Both the position numbers and the translations under genes were made by a program. The notes below the pieces were generated by a model. The model saw only the letters and a program-made list of their open reading frames with translations, did not search any database and was not told the DNA's origin. Shown here piece by piece: positions 8,322 through 17,884 of a stretch of 64,000 nucleotides of DNA. This DNA is from SP5GCR1 sp965199685. Lineage in GTDB: Bacteria; Pseudomonadota; Gammaproteobacteria; Poriferisulfidales; Oxydemutatoraceae. How positions within the stretch are numbered: position 1 is the first letter of the stretch; every line of letters begins with the position of its first letter. Location of the stretch: contig OZ241323.1 of NCBI GenBank assembly GCA_965199685.1, forward strand, positions 868,001 to 932,000, in the 5' to 3' direction.

Positions 8322-9026
8322 ATGGATAAGCCTATGCCTCGGCATGTCGCAATTATCATGGACGGTAACGGGCGATGGGCGAAACTTCTTGGTAAAAGCA
8401 GAATTTATGGACACCAAATGGGGGTTAAAAGTACTAGGAAAGTCGTAGAACTTGCAGTTGAATATCAAATTCCTGAACTTACACTCTATACCTTTAGTAG
8501 CGAAAACTGGTCTAGGCCTTCTATTGAGGTCAACGCTTTATTAAAGTTATTCAAAGAAACCTTAGCAGCCGAATTGGAAGACTTGATAAAAAATCAAGTG
8601 CGGGTACGCTTTATAGGAGATATCTCGGCTTTTGACGAAAGCATCAAAAAAGAGATAGCGACTGCCGAGAAAAAAACTGCAAAATTGAATAAACTATGCT
8701 TGAATATCGCATTAAACTACGGCGGTCGATGGGATATTGCGAATGCAATATCAGATCTGTGCGATCAAGATCGAAAATTATCCAATCATGCAACGATACA
8801 AGCAAAAATATCCGAATATCTGGAATGCAATAGCGTCGGTGATGTGGATCTGATGATTCGTACTGGTGGAGAGTCTCGTATCAGTAATTTTTTATTGTGG
8901 CAGAGTGCCTATGCAGAATTGTATTTTAGCGAAATTTTATGGCCAGATTTTCGCCGCAATGAATTTCTTAAAGCATTGGATTGGTTTGGCCGCAGGCAAA
9001 GACGTTTCGGGGGTGTGTCGGATTGA
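8322..9026 (+). CDS. uppS: Undecaprenyl diphosphate synthase
   Basis: Makes the C55 lipid carrier for peptidoglycan and O-antigen by adding isopentenyl units in cis. IIMDGNGRWA (residues about 11-20) holds the catalytic aspartate and the substrate-binding residues, TLYTFSSENW is the second conserved region, and RTGGESRISNFLLWQ plus ELYF close the active site. 234 residues. It starts one base after the frr stop and overlaps cdsA by one base (TGATG). Confidence 0.96.
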   Translation: MDKPMPRHVAIIMDGNGRWAKLLGKSRIYGHQMGVKSTRKVVELAVEYQIPELTLYTFSSENWSRPSIEVNALLKLFKETLAAELEDLIKNQVRVRFIGDISAFDESIKKEIATAEKKTAKLNKLCLNIALNYGGRWDIANAISDLCDQDRKLSNHATIQAKISEYLECNSVGDVDLMIRTGGESRISNFLLWQSAYAELYFSEILWPDFRRNEFLKALDWFGRRQRRFGGVSD

Positions 9027-9844
9027 TGAATCAACATCTACAAAGAGTAATGGTCGGTAGCATACTATCGGTTGTTATAACATTTTGTATCGTAGCTTTA
9101 TCTAGCTCAATAATCGCTGGTATTTTTGCACTGCTTGGCGTATTGGCGGTTTATGAATGGGGGCGGTTGATTAACGATAGTAGCAACAAAAAAAAGCAAC
9201 GCGTATATGTATTGATAGGCGTGCTCAGCACTTTGCTTCTCGCATCGTTGTCGATTTATTACGATAATAGAATAATCCTATATGTCGCTGCTTTATGGTG
9301 GTTTATAGCACTTTTAATCAGTATTTTCTATAATGTCAGATTGTGTGCAAATGTGATTTTCAGGTGGTTTTTGTCGGTTCATATCGTCATTGCATTAGCG
9401 GCTTGCGGTGTTGCGGTTTATCTATTGCACGAAATGGCTTGGTCTTTACTACTCTATGCAGTGATATTGGTTATCGTCAGCGACACTTCGGCATACTATG
9501 TAGGTCGTCGTATAGGCAAAAGCAAACTTGCTCCGACAATTAGTCCGGGCAAAACCAGAGAAGGATTTTGGGCGGCGTTGTTTGCAGTAATGGTTCTAAG
9601 TTTATCAACTGCGATTCTATTCTTGGAAAATAACACGGTATTGAATGTGCTATCATGGATATTTTTGAGCTTGATTGCTTGTATCGCTGGTGTCGTAGGA
9701 GATTTAACTGAAAGTATGGCCAAGCGGTGTGCTGGTGTGAAAGACAGTGGTAGCGTATTACCGGGACATGGTGGTCTACTTGATAGAATGGATGCATTCA
9801 TCGCCGCAACACCGGTTATCGCATTGGGTGCTTTATATTTGTGA
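9026..9844 (+). CDS. cdsA: Phosphatidate cytidylyltransferase
   Basis: Makes CDP-diacylglycerol for phospholipid synthesis in the inner membrane. The 272-residue protein has several transmembrane segments and the family signature near the C terminus: SMAKR, then KDSG and LPGHGGLLDRMDA. The start is the ATG overlapping the uppS stop by one base; an upstream in-frame start would lie inside uppS. Confidence 0.94.
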   Translation: MNQHLQRVMVGSILSVVITFCIVALSSSIIAGIFALLGVLAVYEWGRLINDSSNKKKQRVYVLIGVLSTLLLASLSIYYDNRIILYVAALWWFIALLISIFYNVRLCANVIFRWFLSVHIVIALAACGVAVYLLHEMAWSLLLYAVILVIVSDTSAYYVGRRIGKSKLAPTISPGKTREGFWAALFAVMVLSLSTAILFLENNTVLNVLSWIFLSLIACIAGVVGDLTESMAKRCAGVKDSGSVLPGHGGLLDRMDAFIAATPVIALGALYL

Positions 9845-9855
9845 AAGTTTAAGAG

Positions 9856-11088
9856 ATGATAAGTTCGGGTAGCAGGAAAATTATCGTATTAGGTTCTACC
9901 GGTAGTATCGGGATGCAAACCTTGGACGTGATACGCTCACATTCTAGTCATTATGAAATATTTGCTTTAACTGCTTATAATTCTGTAGAAAAAATTTCCA
10001 AGCAGTGCTTGGAATTTAAGCCGCGCTATGCAATACTCTCGAATAAAAATCAGCTTGTTGAGCTACAGGCATTATTACAAAAATATAAGCTACCCACCCA
10101 AGTGCTTCCGCAAACTATGCTCAATGATTTGATTGTTGAAGGAGATTATGACACTGTGGTCACAGGTATTTCCGGAATCGCTGGCTTGCAACCCATTTTA
10201 AGTGCTGCCCAAGCAGCCAAGCGAATTTTATTTGCTAACAAAGAAGCCTTGGTTGTAGCCGGTGCCTTGCTGATGCAAACCGTGAAAAAATATTCGGCAA
10301 AGTTACTGCCCATAGACAGTGAACATAATGCAATTTTCCAATGTCTGGGTAATAATTCCAAAGTCGGTATAGAAGTCCGGCATATTACGCTAACCGCCTC
10401 AGGAGGCCCGTTGTTGAACTGGCCGTTGGGAAAATTACATCAAGCCACACCTGAGCAAGCATGCGCCCATCCCAACTGGGAGATGGGGGCTAAAATTTCA
10501 GTAGATTCGGCAACCTTGATGAATAAGGGATTGGAGGTCATAGAGGCGCGTTGGTTATTTAACATTGAATTATCGCGCATCAAGGTGTTAATACACCCAC
10601 AGAGCATTGTTCACGGCTTGGTTGAGATGAAAGACGGTTCGGTTATTGCACAATTATCAAAACCCGATATGCGTATTCCTATTGCCTATTCTTTAGCATG
10701 GCCGGAACGTCTATCTGGTCAGGAGCATGCGCACTTAGATCTTGAGCAATGCGGAAAATTGGAATTTTATGCGGTTGATCACGAACGTTTTCCTTGTTTA
10801 TCTTTGGCTTACGATGCGATGCAAATAGGAGCCAGCGCACCTATAGTTCTGAATGCGACAAACGAAGAGGCGGTGCGTGCCTTTTTGGACGGTCGCATTA
10901 GTTTTGACTGCATTGCTACGATATGCTCCGAGATCATGGAAGAAAGTAGTTTGGAAAATGCCGATAATTTAGAGCATATTCTAGAGATAGATCAGCGCAC
11001 TCGTCGTCTCGCTAAAAACTTGATAAACAGAGATAGAAGCAATGTCGTGTCTTTTCCCAATAACCGTCCTAAACGACATATAGTCTAG
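9856..11088 (+). CDS. dxr: 1-deoxy-D-xylulose 5-phosphate reductoisomerase
   Basis: Second step of the MEP isoprenoid pathway, NADPH-dependent. The N-terminal Rossmann motif GSTGSIG lies at residues 14-20, FANKEALV near residue 126, and the metal/substrate site DSEHNAIFQCL near residue 155, followed by TLTASGGP. 410 residues, slightly above the usual 400. It lies between cdsA and rseP, the usual neighbours, and supplies precursor for UppS two genes upstream. Confidence 0.96.
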   Translation: MISSGSRKIIVLGSTGSIGMQTLDVIRSHSSHYEIFALTAYNSVEKISKQCLEFKPRYAILSNKNQLVELQALLQKYKLPTQVLPQTMLNDLIVEGDYDTVVTGISGIAGLQPILSAAQAAKRILFANKEALVVAGALLMQTVKKYSAKLLPIDSEHNAIFQCLGNNSKVGIEVRHITLTASGGPLLNWPLGKLHQATPEQACAHPNWEMGAKISVDSATLMNKGLEVIEARWLFNIELSRIKVLIHPQSIVHGLVEMKDGSVIAQLSKPDMRIPIAYSLAWPERLSGQEHAHLDLEQCGKLEFYAVDHERFPCLSLAYDAMQIGASAPIVLNATNEEAVRAFLDGRISFDCIATICSEIMEESSLENADNLEHILEIDQRTRRLAKNLINRDRSNVVSFPNNRPKRHIV

Positions 11089-11118
11089 CGATTTTGATAC
11101 GATTTACTGAAATATCGT

Positions 11119-11124
11119 TATAAT
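11119..11124 (+). promoter_or_regulatory. Possible promoter of rseP-bamA-skp-lpxD-fabZ-lpxA
   Basis: TATAAT sits in the 58-base dxr-rseP gap, 23 bases before the rseP start. A TTGATA at 11094-11099 is 19 bases upstream, a poor spacing. Preceded by CGT rather than TGn. Confidence 0.35.
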
Positions 11125-11146
11125 ATACGGCAACTAGGAAATTATT

Positions 11147-12514
11147 ATGGATTTTATTATTGGTGCTATCGGATTTTTAATCGCAATTACCTTGCTGATT
11201 GCATTTCATGAATTCGGACATTATTGGGTCGCTCGCAGGGCAAATATCAAGATTTTGCGCTTTGCAATAGGTTTTGGTAAGGCAATATACAGCAGAAAAT
11301 TCGGTCCTGATAAGAGCGAGTTTATTATCGGCAGTGTCCCTCTAGGAGGCTATGTAAAAATGCTTGATGAGCGAGAAGGTGCGGTGCCTCCTGAAGAAGC
11401 GGGCCGAGCATTCAATCGTCAATCCTTGGGTGTACGCAGCCTGGTTGTTGCCGCAGGGCCGATCGCAAATTTCATACTTGCATTCTTACTTTACATTGTG
11501 GTGTTTATGGTGGGTTCCTTTGAGCGTAGAGTGATTGTAGGGGAGATGGAACCTCAGGGTGCGGCGATGAGTGCTGGTTTGCAGAAAGGCGATGAAATTT
11601 ATGCCGTTGAGGGTCGTGTGGTGCAAGGAGTTAGACAGACGATGCTCGCTATCATAGAAGTCGCCTTGGATAGTTCTCGTGTTGCGATAGAGGTCGTTGC
11701 TGCGGACGGTGAGCGTAGACAGCACACATTGGAAATAGATAACGAGGCATTTATCAATGACGAAAGTCGCCCAGCATTTGAGAAGTTGGGTATGACTTTG
11801 ATGCGTCCAGAATTGGAAGCAGTTGTTGGCGATGTATTGGCTGATAGTGCAGCGCAGCGATACGGTCTGATGCAAAATGATCGCATTCTCCGATTTGACG
11901 GATTGCCCATAGAAAACTGGAGTCAGTTGACTGAGCAGATACGGGCACATCCCGATACACCAGTAGAATTAACGATTCTTCGCGACGGGCGCGAAATGAC
12001 GATAGATTTTAGACCCGATGCCCAAACACAGGGTGAGAATGTCATAGGTAAAGCTGGGATCGTGGTGCTTAGTTCGCCATCACTGTTTGAAAACTATCAG
12101 GTTCATATACGCTACGGTTTGTTTGACTCAATTGTAAAGGCTGCACAACAAACCTGGACGATGACGATACTAACTTTTAAGTTTATAGGTCACATGATTA
12201 CTGGCTCAGTATCGCTTTCCAATATCAGCGGTCCGGTCACCATAGCCGAGGTTGCCGGTGTTTCTTTTCTATTGGGCATCGTAAGTTATCTGAGCGTACT
12301 GGCAATAATTAGCATCAGCATAGGCGTGCTTAATTTACTTCCGGTACCAGTATTGGACGGTGGTCATCTGCTACATTATTTGTGGGAATTTATTGCCGGC
12401 AAACCATTGTCTATTGCGGCGCAAGCCAAAGCTCAGTTGGTGGGTATGGTGATGATTGGTTCGTTGATAGTATTGGCTTTGTACAACGATGTACAGCGTT
12501 TATTCGGTTCATGA
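11147..12514 (+). CDS. rseP: RIP-type zinc metalloprotease RseP (site-2 protease)
   Basis: Cleaves anti-sigma factor RseA and leftover signal peptides within the inner membrane. The zinc motif HEFGH is at residues 21-25 inside the first membrane segment; the second motif is PVPVLDGGHLL near the C terminus. Two PDZ domains fill the periplasmic middle part (about residues 115-310). 455 residues as usual. It overlaps bamA by four bases (ATGA), giving coupled translation with the outer-membrane assembly gene it helps to protect. Confidence 0.95.
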   Translation: MDFIIGAIGFLIAITLLIAFHEFGHYWVARRANIKILRFAIGFGKAIYSRKFGPDKSEFIIGSVPLGGYVKMLDEREGAVPPEEAGRAFNRQSLGVRSLVVAAGPIANFILAFLLYIVVFMVGSFERRVIVGEMEPQGAAMSAGLQKGDEIYAVEGRVVQGVRQTMLAIIEVALDSSRVAIEVVAADGERRQHTLEIDNEAFINDESRPAFEKLGMTLMRPELEAVVGDVLADSAAQRYGLMQNDRILRFDGLPIENWSQLTEQIRAHPDTPVELTILRDGREMTIDFRPDAQTQGENVIGKAGIVVLSSPSLFENYQVHIRYGLFDSIVKAAQQTWTMTILTFKFIGHMITGSVSLSNISGPVTIAEVAGVSFLLGIVSYLSVLAIISISIGVLNLLPVPVLDGGHLLHYLWEFIAGKPLSIAAQAKAQLVGMVMIGSLIVLALYNDVQRLFGS

Positions 12515-14865
12515 TCAAAGGTGGATGTTATTTGAAGTTCATTTACCAATTTTTAACGATTGCTCTAATCGCTTTATGCGGCATTGCCAATGCCGATGGT
12601 TTCATTATCAAAGATATAGAGATAAAAGGTCTCAATCGTGTTGATGCAAGTACTATCTTTCTGATACTACCGTTTCGCATCAACGATTATTTTGATTTTT
12701 CAAGATCACCAGAATTGGTTCGGTTGTTGTATTCGGGAGGTTATTTTGAAGAAGTAGAATTACGCTACGATCAGAATCGTCTATATATTATTGTTACTGA
12801 GAGGCCTGGTATTGCTGCGATTTATGTGGAAGGAAACGACGAAGTGCCCGAAGAAGCGATAATGGAAGTTATGGAAAACAACGGTATTGGTCCTGGACGT
12901 ATTTATAAATATGCGACTTTTGATAAGATCAAGCAGGAACTTCGCCGGCAATATCATGCACTGGGAAAGTATGCTGTCAACATAAACATAGACACCGTTA
13001 CACTCCCCGATAATCAGATCAATCTTGTTGTTCGCATCAACGAAAATGAAACTACTCGTATCCGAAACATCGAAATTATAGGAAATCAACGCATACCAGA
13101 TAAGTTGTTGACAGAAAATTTCCAATCAGGTAGCAAAAAATGGTACGAATTTTGGAAAGGTCAAGATCAGTATTCCAAGTTTAAGTTGGCGGCAGACATA
13201 GAGACACTGCAGGCTTTTTATCAGAATAGAGGTTATTTGGATTTTGCTGTCGAAGAAACCAAAGTGACGTTGACACCAGACCGACGTTTTATAGATGTGT
13301 TAATCAAAATAAAGGAGGGACAACCGTATCGTATTAGCAAAGCTAATCTTGCTTCTACGCCGGTACCCAAGCGAGCAAAGATTATTGAGGTAATAAACGA
13401 GCACATTAAAAAAGATGAAATTTTTTCGCGTCAAGAAACATTAAAAGCAAGTGCAAAAGTAGGTTATATTCTGAAAGATCAAGGCTATGCATCCGCTAAA
13501 GTAGATGCTATTCCGCAACCCGATAAGGAAAATGGCACGGTCGATGTTACTTTTTTTCCGAATACCGGTCCATTGACTTATGTGCGGCGTATTAATATAC
13601 GCGGTAATATAGCGACCGACGGCGAGGTATTCAGACATGAATTGAGACAGCAAGAGAGTGCACCCTATTCGGCTAGAAAAATAGACCTTTCTAAGAGGAG
13701 ATTGCAACGGCTACCTTTTGTGAGTGGCGTGACGATAGAGGAAAACCCGGTTGAGGAATCAAGCAATCAACTGGATTTAGACTTTGAGATAGAGGAGCGT
13801 AAATCAGGGAGCTTTAATATCGGGGCAGGGTTTTCGGATAGCGATGGTGCGGTGCTGAGTTTGCAACTAAGCCAATCCAATTTCCTGGGTACTGGCAATC
13901 GGGTTAGTACAGTCTTTAATAACAGTAAATCAAACACGCGCTACGCATTACAATTCACTGATCCGAATCATACTATAGACGGTGTAAGCCGCACTTTGGC
14001 GGCTAGCTATAGTGCAACTGATTATGGCGAACGCGATGTCTCTTATATAGATACTGATAGGATTAATCTGTCAGTACATTACGGTATTCCTATCTCGGAG
14101 TCGGATACCTTAAGATTGGGCTTGCGATGGGAAGAAGTGCGTTATGAAGACAGCCAGGACAACCAAAATCTAAGTTCGGGAATAAGTAGCTTAGAAGAGT
14201 GTCTGGGTAGGGAAGGAGACAATTATGAATATTATGTATTTAGAAATTATGCGGTCACCGCAGGCTTGACTTATGATACTCGAGATAGCTCTCTATTCCC
14301 TAAAGACGGAGCAAGGATATCGACTAATTTAGAAGTCTTCGGACCAGGCAGTGGTTTGAAGTATTACAAGGCGAATTATTCGCATCGCCATTTTTTTCCT
14401 TTAGACGAAGATAAGTCTTTTGTTTTTTCTCCTAGACTGTTATTATCGTATGCCGATAAATACAGCAATACACCAGAAGTGCCCTGCACCGACCGTTTCT
14501 TCGCCGGCGGCACTAAAACGGTTCGCGGTTACTTGAATAATTCTTTAGGAGATGAAAATATTAGAGACTCTGAAGATCGCCCTCTAGGAGGTAATTTTAG
14601 AGCGGTAGGAAACTTTGATTTGTATTTTCCCACCGGCTTTTTGTACGATCCCAAGCGGCTACGGGTGAGTGTTTTTACCGATATTGGTAATGTTTTTAAA
14701 GACTTTAGTGATTTTGATGTCTCCGAACTAAGAGGGTCAATGGGGCTTAATGTGAGTTGGATCACTGCAATTGGTGCGGTTACTTTTAACCTTGCAACGC
14801 AGTATAATGATAAGCCTGATGATCGAACCGAGAGTTTTCAATTTGATTTAGGAACTAATTTTTAA
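12511..14865 (+). CDS. bamA: Outer membrane protein assembly factor BamA
   Basis: Core of the BAM complex that folds beta-barrel proteins into the outer membrane. A signal peptide ends near IANA, five POTRA repeats cover roughly residues 30-420, and the C-terminal barrel includes FFAGGTKTVRGY (the conserved VRGF-type motif) and ends QFDLGTNF with a terminal aromatic residue. ATG 12511 overlaps the rseP stop; an in-frame TTG at 12532, 7 bases after AGGTGG, would give a tidier signal peptide (MKFIYQF...) and may be the true start. Confidence 0.95.
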   Translation: MIKGGCYLKFIYQFLTIALIALCGIANADGFIIKDIEIKGLNRVDASTIFLILPFRINDYFDFSRSPELVRLLYSGGYFEEVELRYDQNRLYIIVTERPGIAAIYVEGNDEVPEEAIMEVMENNGIGPGRIYKYATFDKIKQELRRQYHALGKYAVNINIDTVTLPDNQINLVVRINENETTRIRNIEIIGNQRIPDKLLTENFQSGSKKWYEFWKGQDQYSKFKLAADIETLQAFYQNRGYLDFAVEETKVTLTPDRRFIDVLIKIKEGQPYRISKANLASTPVPKRAKIIEVINEHIKKDEIFSRQETLKASAKVGYILKDQGYASAKVDAIPQPDKENGTVDVTFFPNTGPLTYVRRINIRGNIATDGEVFRHELRQQESAPYSARKIDLSKRRLQRLPFVSGVTIEENPVEESSNQLDLDFEIEERKSGSFNIGAGFSDSDGAVLSLQLSQSNFLGTGNRVSTVFNNSKSNTRYALQFTDPNHTIDGVSRTLAASYSATDYGERDVSYIDTDRINLSVHYGIPISESDTLRLGLRWEEVRYEDSQDNQNLSSGISSLEECLGREGDNYEYYVFRNYAVTAGLTYDTRDSSLFPKDGARISTNLEVFGPGSGLKYYKANYSHRHFFPLDEDKSFVFSPRLLLSYADKYSNTPEVPCTDRFFAGGTKTVRGYLNNSLGDENIRDSEDRPLGGNFRAVGNFDLYFPTGFLYDPKRLRVSVFTDIGNVFKDFSDFDVSELRGSMGLNVSWITAIGAVTFNLATQYNDKPDDRTESFQFDLGTNF

Positions 14866-14868
14866 GCA

Positions 14869-15396
14869 ATGAATATGACTATAAAAAACAACTACATACC
14901 TTTGATGAAGGGATTTATTTTAATCACAGTTTTCTTGATTACCACGAGTAGCTATGCGGCGGGCGTAGGCTTCGTCAACATCTCTATCGTGATGCAGAAA
15001 GCCCCTCAATCTATTTCCGCAGTCCAACGCCTGGAAGCGGAGTTTGATAAAAAAGATGCTGAACTATTGGAGTTGGAAGACGATATCAGAAAAGGTGAAA
15101 TTTTACTCAGACGTTCTTCGCGTACTATGGACGAGGAAAAAAAGGAGCGTTTGCAAGCAAGGATCATTTCGATGAAACGAGAGTTTAAGGAAAGGCGTGA
15201 AGAGTTTAAGGAAGAATTCAATAAACGGCGTACCGAAGAGCAGGCTAAGATACAAAAAGAAGTATTAGAAATTATCAAAGAACTAGCCAAGAGAAAGGAT
15301 TTTGATATAGTTGTATCCGAGCCTATACTTTATGCCGACGATCAAGTTAATTTAACCGATCAAGTACTGGATGTCTTAGAAAAACGAGCTGAATAA
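14869..15396 (+). CDS. skp: Periplasmic chaperone Skp/OmpH family
   Basis: Holds unfolded outer-membrane proteins in the periplasm for BamA. The signal peptide (residues about 1-31, ending SSYAA) is followed by GVGFVNISIVMQ and then a long, highly charged coiled coil (residues 55-135) rich in E, K and R, as expected for the tentacle helices. 175 residues. Directly after bamA, 3 bases from its stop codon. Confidence 0.93.
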   Translation: MNMTIKNNYIPLMKGFILITVFLITTSSYAAGVGFVNISIVMQKAPQSISAVQRLEAEFDKKDAELLELEDDIRKGEILLRRSSRTMDEEKKERLQARIISMKREFKERREEFKEEFNKRRTEEQAKIQKEVLEIIKELAKRKDFDIVVSEPILYADDQVNLTDQVLDVLEKRAE

Positions 15397-15410
15397 CGGT
15401 TATATCTACT

Positions 15411-16427
15411 ATGCCCAAGCGGTCTTATACTTTAGCCGAACTCGCAGAGCATATTAACGTTCAAAAATCATCTGACGATATTGAAATCAACGGTATTGCT
15501 AGTTTGAGCGATGCACAAGCGGATCAAATTTCGTTTTATGCCAATTCCAAGCAACGAGATTTTCTGATTACGACTCAAGCAGGTGCGGTTTTGATCAAAC
15601 CCGAAGATCAATATTTGTGCAAGCAGCCAACATTGCTTTGCGATAACCCATATCTGGCTTTTGCACGACTTACTCAGCTATTCAGCAAAGGCGATTTTTC
15701 GGCAACCAATACCATCCACCCAACTGCCGATATTGCCACTGATGTGTGTATCGGAGAGGGCGTTTGTATAGCGGCAGGTGTGGTAATCGGAAGGGAGTGT
15801 ATCTTAGGCGACGGTGTGACCATCGCAGCAAACTGTACGATAGGAGACCATTGCAGTATAGGAGCAAATGCTTTGCTCAAAGCACATGTTGTGCTTGCCG
15901 ATAATACCAAGCTTGGTCGGCGAGTTATCATACAACCGGGTGCGATAATTGGTGGCGACGGGTTTGGTTTTGTGCCGGACGGCGACGAGTGGGTTAAGAT
16001 AGAACATTTGGGTAATGTGGAAATAGGCGACGATGTAGAGATCGGTGCAAATACCGCGATAGACAGAGCGACTTTGGGTAGTACTGTGATAGGAAACGGA
16101 GTCAAAATAGATAATTTGGTGCATATCAGTCATAACGATGTTATCGGAGACAGAACGGTAATCGCTGCTTGCACTGGTATTGCCGGCAGCACCACGATAG
16201 GCAAAGATTGTAAAATCGGAGGCGCGGCAATGATCAACGGACAAATCAGTATTTGTGACGGCACGACGATTACACCGGCGACACGCATCCATAAATCTAT
16301 TACAAAAAAAGGGCGTTATAGTTCAGGTCTACTTGCTGTTGAGCATGGTGAATGGCTGAAAAATAGCTGTTATTTCAAGAAATTATATAAATTACTTGAT
16401 AATTTGAACAAACTAGATAAAAGATAG
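15411..16427 (+). CDS. lpxD: UDP-3-O-(3-hydroxyacyl)glucosamine N-acyltransferase
   Basis: Third step of lipid A synthesis. The N-terminal uridine-binding domain (residues 1-100) is followed by a left-handed beta-helix of hexapeptide repeats ([IVL]GxxxxI pattern). The catalytic histidine region is VHISHND (H238). 338 residues, near the usual 340. Same operon as fabZ and lpxA. Confidence 0.96.
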   Translation: MPKRSYTLAELAEHINVQKSSDDIEINGIASLSDAQADQISFYANSKQRDFLITTQAGAVLIKPEDQYLCKQPTLLCDNPYLAFARLTQLFSKGDFSATNTIHPTADIATDVCIGEGVCIAAGVVIGRECILGDGVTIAANCTIGDHCSIGANALLKAHVVLADNTKLGRRVIIQPGAIIGGDGFGFVPDGDEWVKIEHLGNVEIGDDVEIGANTAIDRATLGSTVIGNGVKIDNLVHISHNDVIGDRTVIAACTGIAGSTTIGKDCKIGGAAMINGQISICDGTTITPATRIHKSITKKGRYSSGLLAVEHGEWLKNSCYFKKLYKLLDNLNKLDKR

Positions 16428-16436
16428 GAAGTTAAT

Positions 16437-16892
16437 ATGCATTCATTTGATTTTGAGAAAGAAATTAAGCATATATTGCCGCATCGATTTCCGATGTTGT
16501 TGGTTGACCGGGTCATTGAATACGACAAAGGAAAATGTCTTAAAGCGATTAAAAATGTGACCATCAACGAAGATTTTTTCAACGGTCATTTTCCGCAAAA
16601 AGCCGTCATGCCGGGCGTATTGATTATTGAAGCAATGGCACAAGCATCGTGTTTGTTGCTTCTGAAAGAAGAACATATCAGAGCACAATCGCTTGATGAG
16701 AACGGCGAACGACTCATTCTACTCGCTGGTATTGAGCGAGCAAGGTTCAAAGCCCCGGTGGTGCCTGGCGATCAATTGATTTTGGATGTTGCTTTAGAAA
16801 AATTTAAGAAAAATTATGCCGTATTTGATTGTTCTGCGTTGGTGGATGAACAAACGGTTGCTGTTGCGACCTTGAAATGTATGATGAAATAG
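16437..16892 (+). CDS. fabZ: 3-hydroxyacyl-[ACP] dehydratase FabZ
   Basis: Dehydrates 3-hydroxyacyl-ACP in fatty-acid elongation and so competes with LpxA/LpxD for the same substrate. Hot-dog fold with LPHRFPMLLVDR (residues 14-25) and the catalytic pair H51 (NGHFP) and E65 (VLIIEAMAQ). 151 residues. Lies between lpxD and lpxA as in most proteobacteria. Confidence 0.96.
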   Translation: MHSFDFEKEIKHILPHRFPMLLVDRVIEYDKGKCLKAIKNVTINEDFFNGHFPQKAVMPGVLIIEAMAQASCLLLLKEEHIRAQSLDENGERLILLAGIERARFKAPVVPGDQLILDVALEKFKKNYAVFDCSALVDEQTVAVATLKCMMK

Positions 16893-16914
16893 ACTCAGAT
16901 TTGAGCGTTCAGCC

Positions 16915-17724
16915 ATGATACATCCGACCGCAATTGTTGCAGATGGTGCAAAACTTGCCGAGGATGTATCAGTAGGTGCTTATAGCATCGTTGGTTCTGA
17001 AGTTTCCATAGGTGCGGGAACATCGATTTGCCCCCATACGGTCATCAAAGGATCTACGCAAATCGGATGCAATAATCGAATTTTTCAGTTTTGCTCTATA
17101 GGAGAATTACCTCAAGACAGACAATGCCGCAATCCCACTCCTGAAAATAGCAGTGGCCGTTTGATTATAGGAGATAACAATACGATTCGTGAATATTGTA
17201 CGATTAATCGCGGAACGATAGAAGGAGGAGGTCAAACAACGATAGCCGACGATAATTTCTTTATGGCTTATGTGCATATAGCTCACGATTGTAAGATTGC
17301 CAGCCATACTATTTTTGCTAATGCAGCGAGTTTGGCAGGGCATGTAGAGGTCGGTGATTATGTCACTCTGAGCGGCTTTGTGATGGTACATCAGTTTTGT
17401 CGCATAGGAAAATATGCATATAGCGGTATGGGTAGTGGCTTGAATAAGGATTTACCTCCTTATCTGCTCGCTGCTGGACTTCCAGCGCAAACCCATGGAC
17501 TTAACAAAGTAGGGTTGAGAAGAGCTGGTTTTTCCGAAGATGTTATAGAAAAATTACACCAAGCGTATTTGAAATTATTACATCCACTCTCAGGCTATAA
17601 AGTTAATGTAGACGAGCAATATAAAATTGCCGAACAATACCCTGAGGTGAAACATCTGATTGAATTTATAGAAACGAGTATGGACGATAAGCATCGCGGC
17701 ATCTTGCCGAGCGAAAGAGGATAA
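16915..17724 (+). CDS. lpxA: UDP-N-acetylglucosamine O-acyltransferase
   Basis: First step of lipid A synthesis. It opens MIHPTAIV, followed by hexapeptide repeats of a left-handed beta-helix (residues 1-185), the catalytic histidine in HIAHDCKI (H124), and a helical C-terminal domain (GLNKVGLRRAGFS). 269 residues, a few longer than the usual 262 or so. lpxB, the normal next gene, is absent; a tRNA gene and a minus-strand gene follow instead. Confidence 0.96.
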   Translation: MIHPTAIVADGAKLAEDVSVGAYSIVGSEVSIGAGTSICPHTVIKGSTQIGCNNRIFQFCSIGELPQDRQCRNPTPENSSGRLIIGDNNTIREYCTINRGTIEGGGQTTIADDNFFMAYVHIAHDCKIASHTIFANAASLAGHVEVGDYVTLSGFVMVHQFCRIGKYAYSGMGSGLNKDLPPYLLAAGLPAQTHGLNKVGLRRAGFSEDVIEKLHQAYLKLLHPLSGYKVNVDEQYKIAEQYPEVKHLIEFIETSMDDKHRGILPSERG

Positions 17725-17754
17725 TTCTATCGTAAACTATGGCAAAAGCGTGCA

Positions 17755-17763
17755 TGATATAAT
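17755..17763 (+). promoter_or_regulatory. Extended -10 promoter of tRNA-Ala
   Basis: TGATATAAT fits TG-n-TATAAT exactly. It ends 11 bases before the mature tRNA 5' end, so the RNA would start only a few bases upstream of the tRNA. No clear -35. Confidence 0.6.
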
Positions 17764-17774
17764 AGTGAGCGATT

Positions 17775-17850
17775 GGGGCTATAGCTCAGCTGGGAGAGCA
17801 CTTGCATGGCATGCAAGGGGTCGGCGGTTCGATCCCGCCTAGCTCCACCA
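17775..17850 (+). tRNA. tRNA-Ala, anticodon GGC
   Basis: 76 bases with an encoded CCA end. The acceptor arms GGGGCTA and TAGCTCC pair, the D arm carries AGCTCAGCTGGGAGAGC, the anticodon stem CTTGC/GCAAG frames loop ATGGCAT with GGC at 17808-17810, and the T arm is GGCGG-TTCGATC-CCGCC. It stands alone and is not in an rRNA spacer, although a 16S gene begins about 1 kb downstream. Confidence 0.97.
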
Positions 17851-17884
17851 ATTGAAGCATGCCGTTACCCTACAAACTAATTTT

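Noticed and set aside
11486..11950. 154-codon minus-strand frame opposite rseP
   Set aside because: Lies within the PDZ part of a complete rseP; no recognisable product.
15804..16292. 162-codon minus-strand frame opposite lpxD
   Set aside because: Antisense of the hexapeptide-repeat region, whose regular composition keeps the opposite strand open.
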